64,000 nucleotides of DNA, from positions 62,001-126,000 of the forward strand of contig NZ_JAFCJJ010000011.1 of the NCBI RefSeq assembly GCF_018131015.1, written 5' to 3'. The translations under genes and the position numbers were made by a program. Positions 26,215 to 35,592 of the stretch are shown piece by piece. The first letter of the stretch is position 1. Each line of letters starts with the position of its first letter. This DNA comes from Bradyrhizobium diazoefficiens (GTDB lineage: Bacteria > Pseudomonadota > Alphaproteobacteria > Rhizobiales > Xanthobacteraceae). The notes beneath the pieces were generated by a model that worked only from the letters and a program-made list of their open reading frames with translations, made no database searches and had not been told where the DNA came from.

Positions 26215-26558
26215 TGCAGCGAGTCCCGGATCATGCGGTTGATTTCGATGAGTTGCGTCACGTCGTTCGATTTCTCCTCGCGAAGGCGGTCGGCCTCCTT
26301 GATGACCCACAGGCCGATCGAGATGATGTCGGCGCGCAGCTGCTCGGGCAGCCCGTTGTCCGGATGCGAGAGATCCTCGATGAAGATCGCCCACAGCCGC
26401 CGGATGTAGAGCAGGCTCTTGACCAGCTCCTCCATGCTGAAGGCGCCCTTCTGGAGCCGCTCCAGCCGGTCGATGCCGAGGCTGAGAGCCTGGCGCTCGC
26501 GCCCTCGCGCTTCTTGACCGCTGTCTTCAACGACGGCTTCGTAGGCTTCAAAAGTCAT
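26211..26558 (-). CDS. flaF: Flagellin-associated regulator FlaF
   Basis: A 115-residue soluble protein (MTFEAYEAVVEDSGQEARGR, then RRLWAIFIEDLSHPDNGLP and LRADIISIGLWVIKEADRL), the FlaF signature. In alphaproteobacteria FlaF is needed for flagellin synthesis or secretion, acting together with FlbT, and probably binds flagellin as a chaperone. A GTG three codons upstream (26567) is an alternative start. It is coupled to flbT. Confidence 0.93.
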   Translation of the reverse strand: MTFEAYEAVVEDSGQEARGRERQALSLGIDRLERLQKGAFSMEELVKSLLYIRRLWAIFIEDLSHPDNGLPEQLRADIISIGLWVIKEADRLREEKSNDVTQLIEINRMIRDSLQ

Positions 26559-26610
26559 CAGGACCACTCTGCGCAGGAAACTAAAATGAGGAGAACGATT
26601 GCCGCCGGGA

Positions 26611-27657
26611 TCAGAGATAATTCAGGAGACTGATCTTCTGGAGCTGCGAGGTCAGCGCGAGCGCCGTCTGGATCTGGGTCTGCAAGGTATTGACGCGCAC
26701 CGCCGCTTCAGCCGGATCGACCTTCTCCATGCCGGTGACCTGGCTGGTCAGAACGTCCTTCTGGGCGTTGAGCTTGTCGGTCGCGGTGTTGACCCGCGCC
26801 TGGATCGCGCCGACCGAGCCGCCGAGAATGCCGAGATCGTTGATGCCGCCGCTGACGAGGCTGATGGCCTTGTCGACGACCGTCCGGAACGTATTCTGGT
26901 CGAGGTTCATGTTCCCGAGATCGGTCATCATGGTGTAGGCCTCGGCGAGCTTTTGGAAGCCGGGCTGGTTGGCGCTGACCGAGCTGTCGACGATCTCGGT
27001 CGTCGAGATGCGGCTCGACATCGGCTGGTTCGTGGCGGACGACCAGTTGGCGTTCCAGGCCGGGCTCGCGAACTCCGCGTCGAAGGTGGTATTGAGGAAG
27101 CTCTGCATCGCCGCAGGCGTGATGGTGCTGACGAGGGGCGAGGACTGCGGGAAGCCGAAGGTCGCGAGGAAGTCCGCATCGACCTGGTTCTTGTTGGCCG
27201 ATCCGGCCGCGTAGGTCGTCATCGGCGCGTTCTGCGTGTTGATTCCGCCGAACAGATACGAGCCATTGTAGGAGACATTGAGCGAGCTGGTCAGGTCATC
27301 GAGATTGGCGGTCGCGCTCGGCAGGATGATGCGCGCGCCGCCGTCGGTGTCGCGCGCGGCAATCAGGCTCTGAAGAAAGTCCTGCGCGGTCGAGGTGATC
27401 TGGGTGATCCGGTTCTGGGTCACATCAAGGCGGCCCTTGACCAGCGCGTTGGTATCGATGAGCTGATCGGCAAAGTCGAGGTCGGCACGCAGGCTGACGT
27501 CGCGGCCCGTGCCAATGCCGAGCACGAGGCCGACGTCGGCGAAGCGGCCGGTGGTCGCCTCGGTCGTGGCCTTGCTCAGCGCGCTCTGGCCGTTCGTGAT
27601 CGAGGACCGCAAATGCGAAGACAGCATCAGGGTCGAGATGTAGTTGGCGGTCATCAT
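26611..27657 (-). CDS. flgL: Hook-filament junction protein FlgL
   Basis: A 348-residue flagellin-like protein: N-terminal helical D0/D1 region (YISTLMLSSHLRSSITNGQSAL) and C-terminal helix (LNAQKDVLTSQVTGMEKVDPAEAAVRV, in pieces), with a variable centre. FlgL forms the distal junction ring between FlgK and the filament. The ATG follows the flgK stop after 3 bases. Confidence 0.93.
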   Translation of the reverse strand: MMTANYISTLMLSSHLRSSITNGQSALSKATTEATTGRFADVGLVLGIGTGRDVSLRADLDFADQLIDTNALVKGRLDVTQNRITQITSTAQDFLQSLIAARDTDGGARIILPSATANLDDLTSSLNVSYNGSYLFGGINTQNAPMTTYAAGSANKNQVDADFLATFGFPQSSPLVSTITPAAMQSFLNTTFDAEFASPAWNANWSSATNQPMSSRISTTEIVDSSVSANQPGFQKLAEAYTMMTDLGNMNLDQNTFRTVVDKAISLVSGGINDLGILGGSVGAIQARVNTATDKLNAQKDVLTSQVTGMEKVDPAEAAVRVNTLQTQIQTALALTSQLQKISLLNYL

Positions 27658-27660
27658 GAC

Positions 27661-29136
27661 TTATTTCCCCACGGCAGCCAGCAGGCTCTGCAACATCTCG
27701 TCGACGGTGGAAATGATCTTCGACGACGCCGAATAGGTGCGCTCGACCTGGAGCATCAACGACATCTCGTCGTCCATGTTGACGCCGCTGACGTTGGACA
27801 GCGCCGCATTGCTGCGCTCGAGCAGCGTGTTCTGGTACTGCGAGCTGTCGTCGGCGACCTTGCGCTGGTTCTCGATCCAGCTCGCCGACGACGAGGCGAA
27901 ATCGAGCACGCTGCCGGTGGGCTTGCCCTGCGCGGCCGGGTCCCACGACTGCGGCGTATCCATGCTGTCGACCAGCTGGTGCAGCCGGGTCGAGTAGCCG
28001 GCGGTACCGGTCGTGTTGTACTGATAGGCGGCGCTGCCGCTGATCGCGCCGTCGCGGAGCAGGTCGGGATTGCCGCCGAGAGCCGGATCGACCGAGGCCG
28101 CGACCGAGATCAGGCCGGCAAGGCCGACGGAGATGGTGGCGCCCGCAGGCATCGTCGGCGCGCCGGGATAGGTGAAGAGGCCGGGAACGTCGGGCAGCGC
28201 GGAGGCGGTCTGATCGCTTTCCTTGAAGGCTTCGATCAGGCCGCGCGCGACTTCGTCGAGCTGGCTCTGGTAGGTGACCGTGGCGTTGTCGCGCAGCTGG
28301 GCGAGGCCGGCGAGCTTGCCGGACTTGAGCGGCATCACCGAGTTGGCGCCGGTGACCGGCACGCCGTCGATGTAGACCGCGTTGCCCGTGGTGCCCGCCG
28401 TATAGGCGTTGGTCGCTACGAAGGTCACCGGCCGCGCGATCTTGTCGAACAGCACGACGCCGCTGTCGGTGTAGAGCGCGGCATCGCCATTGGCGCGGAT
28501 CGTCATGGTGACGCCAAGCTCTTCCGACAGCTTCGAGACGATGCTGTCCCGCTGGTCGAGGTAGTCCGTCACGTCGTCACCGGCGATCGTGCCCTTCACG
28601 ATCGCGGTGTTGGTGGTCTGGAACTGGGTGAGCAGGCGGTTGATGTTGGCGACCGAGGACGCCATGTCGGCATCCGCGGTGGCTCGCGCCGACTGCACGG
28701 TCTGGGTCGCCTGGTTGAGCGCGGCCGCCATGTCCTTGGCGGACGCGACCGCCGCCTGTGCCAGCGTGGCGTTGTCGGGGGCGTTCGCGTATTGCTGCAG
28801 CGCCGATTTCAGCGCGTTGAGCTGGGCGGTCGGCGACTGGTTGAGCTCCGGATCGTCGACCGTGGCGGCTGCGATCTTCTGCAAGCCGTCATAGAGCGCG
28901 GTCTGCTTGGCAGCCCCCGAGGTCGCGGTCAGGACGTTGGCGTACAGGCCCGAGCTGGCGGCACGCTGGATCGCAGCCACGTAAACGCCGACTCCGGGCA
29001 AATTGTCCAGCACGGCAGTCTTGCGGGAATAGCCGGTCGCATTCGCGCCGGCGATGTTGCGCGAGATGACCGAGGACTGAACGCCCGACGCCCCAAGCGA
29101 GGAGCGGGCGGAGTCGAGAGCGGTGGTAAGGGACAT
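27661..29136 (-). CDS. flgK: Hook-filament junction protein FlgK
   Basis: A 491-residue protein with the N-terminal motif SSLGASGVQSSVISRNIAGANATGYSR (in pieces; the Flg_bb_rod-like stretch) and the C-terminal signature SGVNMDDEMSLMLQVERTYSASSKIISTVDEM. FlgK is the first hook-filament junction protein. The length is typical for Rhizobiales. It lies 34 bases downstream of flgE in one operon. Confidence 0.95.
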   Translation of the reverse strand: MSLTTALDSARSSLGASGVQSSVISRNIAGANATGYSRKTAVLDNLPGVGVYVAAIQRAASSGLYANVLTATSGAAKQTALYDGLQKIAAATVDDPELNQSPTAQLNALKSALQQYANAPDNATLAQAAVASAKDMAAALNQATQTVQSARATADADMASSVANINRLLTQFQTTNTAIVKGTIAGDDVTDYLDQRDSIVSKLSEELGVTMTIRANGDAALYTDSGVVLFDKIARPVTFVATNAYTAGTTGNAVYIDGVPVTGANSVMPLKSGKLAGLAQLRDNATVTYQSQLDEVARGLIEAFKESDQTASALPDVPGLFTYPGAPTMPAGATISVGLAGLISVAASVDPALGGNPDLLRDGAISGSAAYQYNTTGTAGYSTRLHQLVDSMDTPQSWDPAAQGKPTGSVLDFASSSASWIENQRKVADDSSQYQNTLLERSNAALSNVSGVNMDDEMSLMLQVERTYSASSKIISTVDEMLQSLLAAVGK

Positions 29137-29170
29137 GACTTGCTATTGCCCGGGATCGGCGCCGAAGAAT

Positions 29171-30406
29171 TCAGCGCTTCAGGTTGACGACGATGTCGAG
29201 CAGATCGGCACCGGTCTGGAACGATTTCGAGTTCGCGGTGAAGCTGCGCTGCGACGAGATCATGTCGGTCAGCTCGCTCGCGAGATCGACGTCGGATTGT
29301 TCCAGCGCGCTCGACTGAATGGTCCCGAGGCCGCCCTGGCCGGCCAGGCCAACCTGCACGTTTCCGGATTCCAGGTTCGGCGAATAGACGTTGCCGACCT
29401 CCGGCGTCATATGGTCCGGGCTCGGCACGGTGGCGAGCGCAATCTGGAAGCTGGGCAGCTGGGTACCGTTCTGCAGGACCGCGGTGACGATGCCCTTGCT
29501 GTCGATGTCCACCTTCTCGACGGCGGACGGGGCATTGCCGTCGACGTTCGCCTTGAAGTCGAAGGCGGAAGCGACCTGCGTCATCGCCGAAAGGTCCATC
29601 GTGAAGGGATAGGTCGAACCGCCGGCGCTGGGAACGTTGTACGAAAGCGTCGTCGGGCTCGCGGCAGCCAGCGCGCCCTTGCCGGCGGCCGTCGTGTCAA
29701 AGGTGAACGTGGTGCTGCCGCCGGGCGCAAGCAGTGTGCCGTTCTGGTAGGTCTGGATATCCCAGGTGTCCGTCGCGGTCTGGGCCATATAGACGTCGAG
29801 CGTCACGGCATTGCCGATGTTGTCGTAGGTCACCATCGACGTCTTCGACGTATAGTTCGCCGGGCCGGCCGGGGCGACAAGGTTGGTCGCGCTCGGAGCT
29901 AAATTGGCGGCAACGGTCGCCTTGGTCGAGGGCGATGCCTGGAGCGCCATCTGGTTGACGTTGATGACCTGCAGATTGCCGAAGCCGTTGGCGGAGACGT
30001 TGGGCACGGCGCCGTTCTGGATGTTGTAACCCATCAGCTGGAAGCCGGCCGTGTTGACCAGATTGCCCTGGCTGTCGGGCACGAACGAGCCTGCGCGCGT
30101 CAGGAAATTGCTGCCATTCGCATCCTGCACGACGAAGAAGCCGTTGCCCTGGACCGCGAGGTCAGTCGTCGAGGTCGTGAACTGGAGACTGCCCTGGTCG
30201 CTGATCGCGTAGCGCACGGTCGTTTCGACCGCGCCGGAGTCGTAATTTCCGGAGCCGCTCTTCAGGATCAGCGACGAGAACTCGGTCGACGCCTTCTTGT
30301 AACCCGTCGTGTTGACGTTGGCGATGTTGTCCGAGACCGTCGACAGCTTGTTGGACTGCGCGGCCATTCCAGAGACGCCGGTCCGCATGACAGAATACAG
30401 GCTCAT
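29171..30406 (-). CDS. flgE: Hook protein FlgE
   Basis: A 411-residue hook subunit: N-terminal rod signature AAQSNKLSTVSDNIANVNTTGYKK (split, about residues 15-38), central D1/D2 beta domains and C-terminal ELTDMISSQRSFTANSKSFQTG. FlgE polymerises into the universal joint outside the cell. It heads the operon flgE-flgK-flgL-flaF-flbT-flgD-fliQ-flhA-fliR and four small genes. An 11-bp direct-repeat pair lies 38 bases upstream. Confidence 0.96.
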   Translation of the reverse strand: MSLYSVMRTGVSGMAAQSNKLSTVSDNIANVNTTGYKKASTEFSSLILKSGSGNYDSGAVETTVRYAISDQGSLQFTTSTTDLAVQGNGFFVVQDANGSNFLTRAGSFVPDSQGNLVNTAGFQLMGYNIQNGAVPNVSANGFGNLQVINVNQMALQASPSTKATVAANLAPSATNLVAPAGPANYTSKTSMVTYDNIGNAVTLDVYMAQTATDTWDIQTYQNGTLLAPGGSTTFTFDTTAAGKGALAAASPTTLSYNVPSAGGSTYPFTMDLSAMTQVASAFDFKANVDGNAPSAVEKVDIDSKGIVTAVLQNGTQLPSFQIALATVPSPDHMTPEVGNVYSPNLESGNVQVGLAGQGGLGTIQSSALEQSDVDLASELTDMISSQRSFTANSKSFQTGADLLDIVVNLKR

Positions 30407-30443
30407 GAATGGGCTCCTTACGTGGTTGTATTGACAATGAGGG

Positions 30444-30465
30444 TTTTAGCTTGCGCGGGGCTGAT
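30444..30465 (-). promoter_or_regulatory. Candidate LafR box of the flgE operon
   Basis: Minus-strand direct repeat ATCAGCCCCGC followed at once by GCAAGCTAAAA. The core TCAGCCCCGCGCAAGC (16 bases) is identical to the box before the DUF1217 operon at 52343. It ends 38 bases before the flgE ATG, consistent with an activator site at the -35 region. Confidence 0.55.
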
Positions 30466-30523
30466 TAGGTGGCGTTGCACAATCCGGCAGCGCCGCCCCG
30501 CGTGATTGAGTTATATCGCCACC

Positions 30524-31117
30524 TCAGGTTGTCCCTTCGGGTGGCTTGGGCTGACAAAACGAGCGCGCCTTGTCCGTCCAGGCGCCGAAGCCGCTGGAGA
30601 CGAGGTGCGCGACGATGTGGCAGACGTATTTTTTCTGGGCCGGGTCGTTGTTGGGGCCCGCATTGTAACGGGCCACCGCCATGGTCCAGCTTCCCTCGCG
30701 CTGCTTCAGCTCCTTCAGGAAACGCGCGGCGTAGTCGACATTCCTGGCCGGATCGAACATCGCCCGCGCCGAGGCGAACTTGTCGCCGTGATAATAGTGG
30801 TTGATCTGCATGCAGCCGAGATCGATCAGCTTGATGCCCTTGCTGCGCATCGCCTCGAAATTGGCCATCGCGTCGTTGATATCCTTGGCGAATACGGTCT
30901 TCCCCTCGGCGCCGAGCGCGAAGGGATAGAGTGCGCCGCGCCGACCGGTCTCGGTCAGCCCGACGGCATAGAGAATGCCGAGCGGAATCCCGTGCTGCTG
31001 AGCCGCGCGCGCCATCTCGCGCTCGCAGGGGCGCGCAACATCGGCAGCAGCCTCGGCAGCGCCGGCGCTACAGATAAACAGGGCCGCGACGAAGCTGCGG
31101 CGCCACGTCGTTATCAT
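30524..31117 (-). CDS. Lytic transglycosylase of the flagellar cluster
   Basis: A 197-residue exported protein with signal peptide (about 1-24, ending AEA) and a lysozyme-like SLT domain. The catalytic Glu is near residue 56 in VGLTETGRRG; LGCMQINHYYH and VARYNAGPNN are the other SLT motifs. Such enzymes open the peptidoglycan so that the rod can pass, the role taken by the C-terminal half of FlgJ in enterobacteria. AGGAG lies 8 bases before the ATG. It overlaps the end of motD by 50 bases in another frame and ends the fliF operon. Confidence 0.9.
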   Translation of the reverse strand: MITTWRRSFVAALFICSAGAAEAAADVARPCEREMARAAQQHGIPLGILYAVGLTETGRRGALYPFALGAEGKTVFAKDINDAMANFEAMRSKGIKLIDLGCMQINHYYHGDKFASARAMFDPARNVDYAARFLKELKQREGSWTMAVARYNAGPNNDPAQKKYVCHIVAHLVSSGFGAWTDKARSFCQPKPPEGTT

Positions 31118-32408
31118 GACGGGTCTCCTGACTGGGTTGCTGATCCTGCCGGGTCTGCCGGGCGTCGCCTTGCGATTGACCGGACGACGTGCTCGCGCCG
31201 TCGAACGACGCTTGCGACTGCGGCGATTGCTGATGCTGGCCCGCGAACTGGGGTTGCTGCTGGCCCGAGCCGGCCTGGAATCCGTCCAGCGAGCCGTGCT
31301 GCACCGGCGCGACGTCGGCGACGTAGCCCGCCGACTGCATCAGCTCGCGGATCGAGTCGCGCTGCTGATCCAGCATCTGGCTGGTATCCTTGCGTTCGGC
31401 GGCAAGGTGGACGGAAACTTCCGTCCCGACGAGACGAAGCCGTACGGTGACGTTGCCAAGCGCCGGCGGCTCGAGATTGATGGTGAGGATCCTGAGCGGC
31501 TGGTCCGGCGCATTGCTCTGGGACGCAGGATCGGGCGCCGCGGTGGAGGCCGACGCGGAGGTAGTCTGCAACTCCGTCACGACCGCATCGGCGATCTGCT
31601 GGGGCGGGCTGAATTGCGCCACGGGAGGCAGGTGGGTCTCCTGCTGGACCACATTGACCTTGATGGTTCCGGGCAGGGCCTCGCGCGCCGCCGCCTTCGC
31701 GGCGTGCTCGACATTCGCCGCGACGGCTTCGAAGCCCGGTGTGACAGGCATTGCTTTCGACGCGGCCTCGCCGCCCTCCGGCGACGCCGACATCGCCTGG
31801 GAGACATCGCCCTGCGGGCGCGCGACGGTCGGCGTGAGACTGGAAACGGTCGCCGGAGCCGCGCCGGAGCGAGCTCCGTCCGCCGTCGCCGCCTTCGTCT
31901 GGCTGGCGCCCCGCAGCTCGGAGGATCGCTCGTCCCGGGCCGCCGTGTCTTTCCTGTCGCCGGCCTGCAGTTGCAACTGCGGCCTCGCGGCCGGGACGGC
32001 AGCGAGCTCCTGCCCGACGATCGTCGCGATGTTCGACGCCTTCAGGACGTCCACCTTCGCGGCGAGGTCGATCGGAGCTTGCTTGTCCGGCGCCTCGTCA
32101 TCCGGCTTGGAGTCGTCGGCGGCGTCAGTGCGCGCGTGCACCGCTTCGTCCCTCGGCTTGTCGTGCCCGGTCAGCGCTGCCGGGCGCGGATGCAGCGAAG
32201 CCGGCTTTGCCGTCGCCTCGGTACCATCGTCGTTCAGCGCCCGCTTCGCCATGTGAGAGACGGTGTGCAGCAGATCATGGAACGAGGAATCGTTGGCCGC
32301 TTTCGCGCCGGCGGCTCCCGCACCCTTGCCGGAGCGGGATATCCCGCGCGCAAGGCTTTCGGCGAGACCAGCGAAAACCTGTCCGGAGGTTCCGTTGAGC
32401 TTGGTCAT
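31068..32408 (-). CDS. motD: Hook-length control protein (MotD/FliK type)
   Basis: A 446-residue protein rich in Ala, Gln, Ser and Asp, with low-complexity N-terminal and central parts and the conserved C-terminal FliK domain (about 300-370: PLRILTINLEPPALGNVTVRL, then EVSVHLAAERKDTSQMLDQ). FliK measures hook length and switches the export gate; in Rhizobiales the gene was first called motD. The last 50 bases overlap the transglycosylase gene. It is coupled to motC by 4 bases. Confidence 0.92.
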   Translation of the reverse strand: MTKLNGTSGQVFAGLAESLARGISRSGKGAGAAGAKAANDSSFHDLLHTVSHMAKRALNDDGTEATAKPASLHPRPAALTGHDKPRDEAVHARTDAADDSKPDDEAPDKQAPIDLAAKVDVLKASNIATIVGQELAAVPAARPQLQLQAGDRKDTAARDERSSELRGASQTKAATADGARSGAAPATVSSLTPTVARPQGDVSQAMSASPEGGEAASKAMPVTPGFEAVAANVEHAAKAAAREALPGTIKVNVVQQETHLPPVAQFSPPQQIADAVVTELQTTSASASTAAPDPASQSNAPDQPLRILTINLEPPALGNVTVRLRLVGTEVSVHLAAERKDTSQMLDQQRDSIRELMQSAGYVADVAPVQHGSLDGFQAGSGQQQPQFAGQHQQSPQSQASFDGASTSSGQSQGDARQTRQDQQPSQETRHDNDVAPQLRRGPVYL

Positions 32409-33589
32409 GGGCGGCGTTCCTTGGTGAGGAGCTCCAGTTCTTCGAGGTTCTTCCGGGCGCGCAGAAGGGTTGCGTTCGACGACGCGAGGTCGATACGCGC
32501 CGGCGTGGGCGGAGGCTTGTCGGTCGCGGCGTCCGTCGACGGCCCGGCGATCGGCTTGCGGATGTCGAGTGCAAGCTGAACGGTCGCATTCAGGAGCAGG
32601 ATGTCACGCTCCGCCAGCTTCGACCTGTCGATCGCCTTCAGCTCGGCGAGACCGCCGTCATATTCGTCCGCAAGGACCCGCGAGGTGCCCCGAAAGACAT
32701 GCGCGCGCTCGCGCTCCGCGGTGGCGTCGCCGCTGAGCGACAACGCCCGCTCGCCCGCGAGCCGCGTCACCGCGATCCGCCCGCGCAGCATCGCGGCGCG
32801 CGCGATGACCAGATAAAGCTTGAGGCGGCTCGCGCCGTCGATCTGTTCGAGCAGCGCGGCGATCCTCGGAAAGCGGCGATCGTCGAGAGCGAGGCCCGAT
32901 TGCGTCAAGCCGGAGGAGAAGCGCTGCCAGAAATCGGCGGCATAGACCGAGTTCTTGTAGTGACGGACATAGGACTGCGCCAGGAACTCGAACTTGTCGA
33001 AATCCTCCGCCTGCCCGACCAGCAAGATCTCGCGCCGCAGGGCTGCTTCCTCCACCAGCGTACCCGGCAGCAGCAGGCGCGCATCGTCGAGACGCTCGAT
33101 GGCGAGCGACGCTTCGGCGCGGGCGAGCAGCGCGCCCTGGACCAGCGCGACCTGTCCACCCAGGCCCGAGGGAAGGTTGCGCGGTTTGACGTCCTTGAGC
33201 AGATCCCGCGCTTCGTCCTGGCGGCCCTCGACATAGGCGAGCGCGCCATCGAACAGGCGTCCTTCGACGTTGAGCTTGTCGCGCGGCAGCTTACGGACGA
33301 TCTGAGGCGGGCCGCCGCTCAGCAAATAGATGACGACGGCCTGGCCGTTCTGCGGATTGCTCCATACGGCCGGGTCGGCTGCGAGAAATCTCTCGCCAAT
33401 CTGGCGGATCAGTGTGCCGTGGCTGCTGTGCGCTGCGGTGTCACCATGGGCGATGGCGTCCTGCACCGCCTGCAACGACCGCACGTATTCATACGGCTCG
33501 TGGGACGGCGGCGCCGGCTCGGCACCGGCGCCTGCGGCGGCGAAAGGCAGCACCAGCAGCAGCGCGGATCGAAGCAGCGGCCTGATCAA
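32405..33589 (-). CDS. motC: Periplasmic motility protein MotC
   Basis: A 394-residue exported protein (signal peptide about 1-23, ending AGAE) with the MotC family opening EPYEYVRSLQAVQDAIAHGD and a helical repeat-like body. In Sinorhizobium MotC sits in the periplasm and binds MotB, stabilising the stator; its chaperone MotE is encoded at 43048. The gene overlaps motB and motD by 4 bases each. Confidence 0.94.
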   Translation of the reverse strand: MIRPLLRSALLLVLPFAAAGAGAEPAPPSHEPYEYVRSLQAVQDAIAHGDTAAHSSHGTLIRQIGERFLAADPAVWSNPQNGQAVVIYLLSGGPPQIVRKLPRDKLNVEGRLFDGALAYVEGRQDEARDLLKDVKPRNLPSGLGGQVALVQGALLARAEASLAIERLDDARLLLPGTLVEEAALRREILLVGQAEDFDKFEFLAQSYVRHYKNSVYAADFWQRFSSGLTQSGLALDDRRFPRIAALLEQIDGASRLKLYLVIARAAMLRGRIAVTRLAGERALSLSGDATAERERAHVFRGTSRVLADEYDGGLAELKAIDRSKLAERDILLLNATVQLALDIRKPIAGPSTDAATDKPPPTPARIDLASSNATLLRARKNLEELELLTKERRP

Positions 33590-34908
33590 GGGCGCTTCTC
33601 CCGGATCAGGATCTCGATCCGGCGGTTCTGCGCCGCGGCCGGATCGTCCTGAAGTTTTGGACGCCGGTCGGCATAGCCTGCGACATGCTCGATCCGCTGC
33701 GCGTCGACGCCGGCGCGCACCAGCATATAATACGCCATCTGCGCGCGGGCCGTGGACAGCCGCCAGTTGTCGTAGGTATCCGACCGGTACGGCCGATTGT
33801 CGGTGTGGCCGCGGACGATGATCGTGCCGGCACGCTTGTTGAGCAGCGGACCGATCTTGTCGATCACCCGGATAACCTCGGGCTTCGGCTCCGCTGAGCC
33901 GACCGCGAACATGCCGAAATTGGCATCGTCGGTCAGGCTGATCAGAAGACCCTCCTCGACCTGGCGAACCTCGGCCGCCGGTCCGGCGCCGGCCTTGATG
34001 TCGGACAGCGCCTCGGCGATCGCGGATTGAAGCTGCTTGAGAGCCTGCTGCTGCGCCTGGGCCGCGTCGCGCTGCTCGGCCTCCTTCGCAGCATCGGCTG
34101 GACGCGCCTGTGCGGCGGCGTTGACCTGAACACTGGCCTTGGCATTGGCTTGCCCGCTACCCTCGCGCGCAGACGGCGCCGGCCCTGGCGGCAGCAGCGC
34201 CGACTGGCTCGCGGACGAGGCCCCTGCCGCGGAATTGCTTCCGCCGGCATCGTCGGTCTTGCCGCGGCGCGGCTCACCGCGATTGGCGCCGGGCGGCACA
34301 TCCTGCGCCGCCGCCTTCGGCTTCGGCTCGCTCTCGGCGATCCGGTCGGTGTCGGTGGGAGCGTCGGGGGCGAGTTTCCAGTAACCCGGATCGAACGGAT
34401 CGCGATAGGCGTCGCCGCCCTTGAGACCGTCCTCTTCCAGGGAGGTCAACGCACCGGCGCGGCGCTGGCCGCTTTCCTGGTTCGGGCTGGCCGCGATCTC
34501 GGCGAGCGTCGCATAGGGATCGCGGAACAACAGCTTCTCTTCGAAATAGGGCGGCTTCTCCTCCGTCGGCGAATCGCCGCGGCGCTCCTCGCTCGGCCCG
34601 GCCGGCTTGTTCTTGCCCTCCTGCCCTTCGAGCGACGATGGCTCCCTCTTGGTGAGGTCCTTGAGGCCCTTGGGCGCGGGCGCGTTCTCCGCGAGCTTGA
34701 TCGGATTGAAATAGCTCGCCACGACCTGCTTCTGGTCCTGGTTCAGCGCATTGATGAGCCACATCACCAGGAAGAACGCCATCATCGCGGTCATGAAGTC
34801 CGCATAGGCGATCTTCCAGACGCCGCCCTTGTGCACGCCTTCCTCGAAGGGCCCGCGGCGGCGGATGATGACGAGTTCGGCCTTGGTATCGGATTTGACT
34901 TCGTTCAT
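33586..34908 (-). CDS. motB: Stator protein MotB
   Basis: A 440-residue protein with one membrane helix carrying the proton-accepting Asp37 (WKIAYADFMTAMMAFFLVMW), a long Ala/Pro/Gln-rich periplasmic linker (about 75-300) and a C-terminal OmpA-like peptidoglycan-binding domain (IIVRGHTDNRPY near 380). The linker is much longer than in enterobacterial MotB (308 residues), as usual with MotC systems. The partner motA is located apart, at 51374. Confidence 0.95.
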   Translation of the reverse strand: MNEVKSDTKAELVIIRRRGPFEEGVHKGGVWKIAYADFMTAMMAFFLVMWLINALNQDQKQVVASYFNPIKLAENAPAPKGLKDLTKREPSSLEGQEGKNKPAGPSEERRGDSPTEEKPPYFEEKLLFRDPYATLAEIAASPNQESGQRRAGALTSLEEDGLKGGDAYRDPFDPGYWKLAPDAPTDTDRIAESEPKPKAAAQDVPPGANRGEPRRGKTDDAGGSNSAAGASSASQSALLPPGPAPSAREGSGQANAKASVQVNAAAQARPADAAKEAEQRDAAQAQQQALKQLQSAIAEALSDIKAGAGPAAEVRQVEEGLLISLTDDANFGMFAVGSAEPKPEVIRVIDKIGPLLNKRAGTIIVRGHTDNRPYRSDTYDNWRLSTARAQMAYYMLVRAGVDAQRIEHVAGYADRRPKLQDDPAAAQNRRIEILIREKRP

Positions 34909-34914
34909 GGCCGA

Positions 34915-35592
34915 CTACCGACGGGCCTCTTTCAGTCGCTCGATCCAGGTCGAGAGCTGCGTTTCGATGGTGGTCTGGTCGGCCAGGACGCGAACCTCGG
35001 CGGTCTCGGCAGCCTGGTATTCGATCCCCGAGCGGCCGGCCGCGTCGAGCTGAACCTTGACGAGATCGATCAGCTCGCTCGGTCCGGTGACGCGGAACGC
35101 CGGCGCGGGCGAATTGGAGGTCAGCGATGCGATCTGCTCGACCAGGGTCCCGATCGCCTTGTCGCGGACCGCCTCGGCGAGGAACGGCAGCAATATCCGC
35201 GCAACGGAGCTCGCGATGTTGGTCTCGATCTCACGGCAGGCCGCGGTAAAGCCGTTGACGATCGCAACCGCCTGCTGGTCGGACCATTTCGACCGCTCTT
35301 CGCCGAGCCGGATCGCGCTGCGGACGCGCTCTTCGGCGAGCTTGGCTTCGCCCTCGGCAACACCGGCGGCATGGCCACGGCGGTAGGCGTCGTCCAGGAG
35401 ATTGACCGGCGAGGCCTCGGACTGCGGCGGCTGAGGCTCGGGCTGGCGCTGAAACTGAGGTTGGGCGTCCTGGGGCTGCGGCCGGACGTCCTTCGGCCTC
35501 GCCATCGGCTCCTGGCCCTTCGGCGACTCGGCCGGCTTGACCCGCCCGTTCGCGTCGAATTGCGTCAGGAGCTTTCCGATTGCTGCATTCAT
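34915..35592 (-). CDS. fliH: FliH-like flagellar export ATPase regulator
   Basis: A 225-residue protein: Pro/Gln-rich segment (about 28-60), a charged helix (YRRGHAAGVAEGEAKLAEERV) and a C-terminal domain with SVARILLPFLAEAVRDKAI. The helix with Gly-spaced repeats and the C-terminal fold are typical of FliH/YscL proteins, which bind the FliI ATPase. It occupies the fliF-fliG-fliH position and is coupled to fliF by 4 bases. Sequence conservation in this family is low. Confidence 0.78.
   Translation of the reverse strand: MNAAIGKLLTQFDANGRVKPAESPKGQEPMARPKDVRPQPQDAQPQFQRQPEPQPPQSEASPVNLLDDAYRRGHAAGVAEGEAKLAEERVRSAIRLGEERSKWSDQQAVAIVNGFTAACREIETNIASSVARILLPFLAEAVRDKAIGTLVEQIASLTSNSPAPAFRVTGPSELIDLVKVQLDAAGRSGIEYQAAETAEVRVLADQTTIETQLSTWIERLKEARR

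Noticed and set aside
26599-29187. An 862-codon plus-strand frame antisense to flgL and flgK
   Set aside because: Same shadow pattern; FlgK and FlgL are certain on the other strand.
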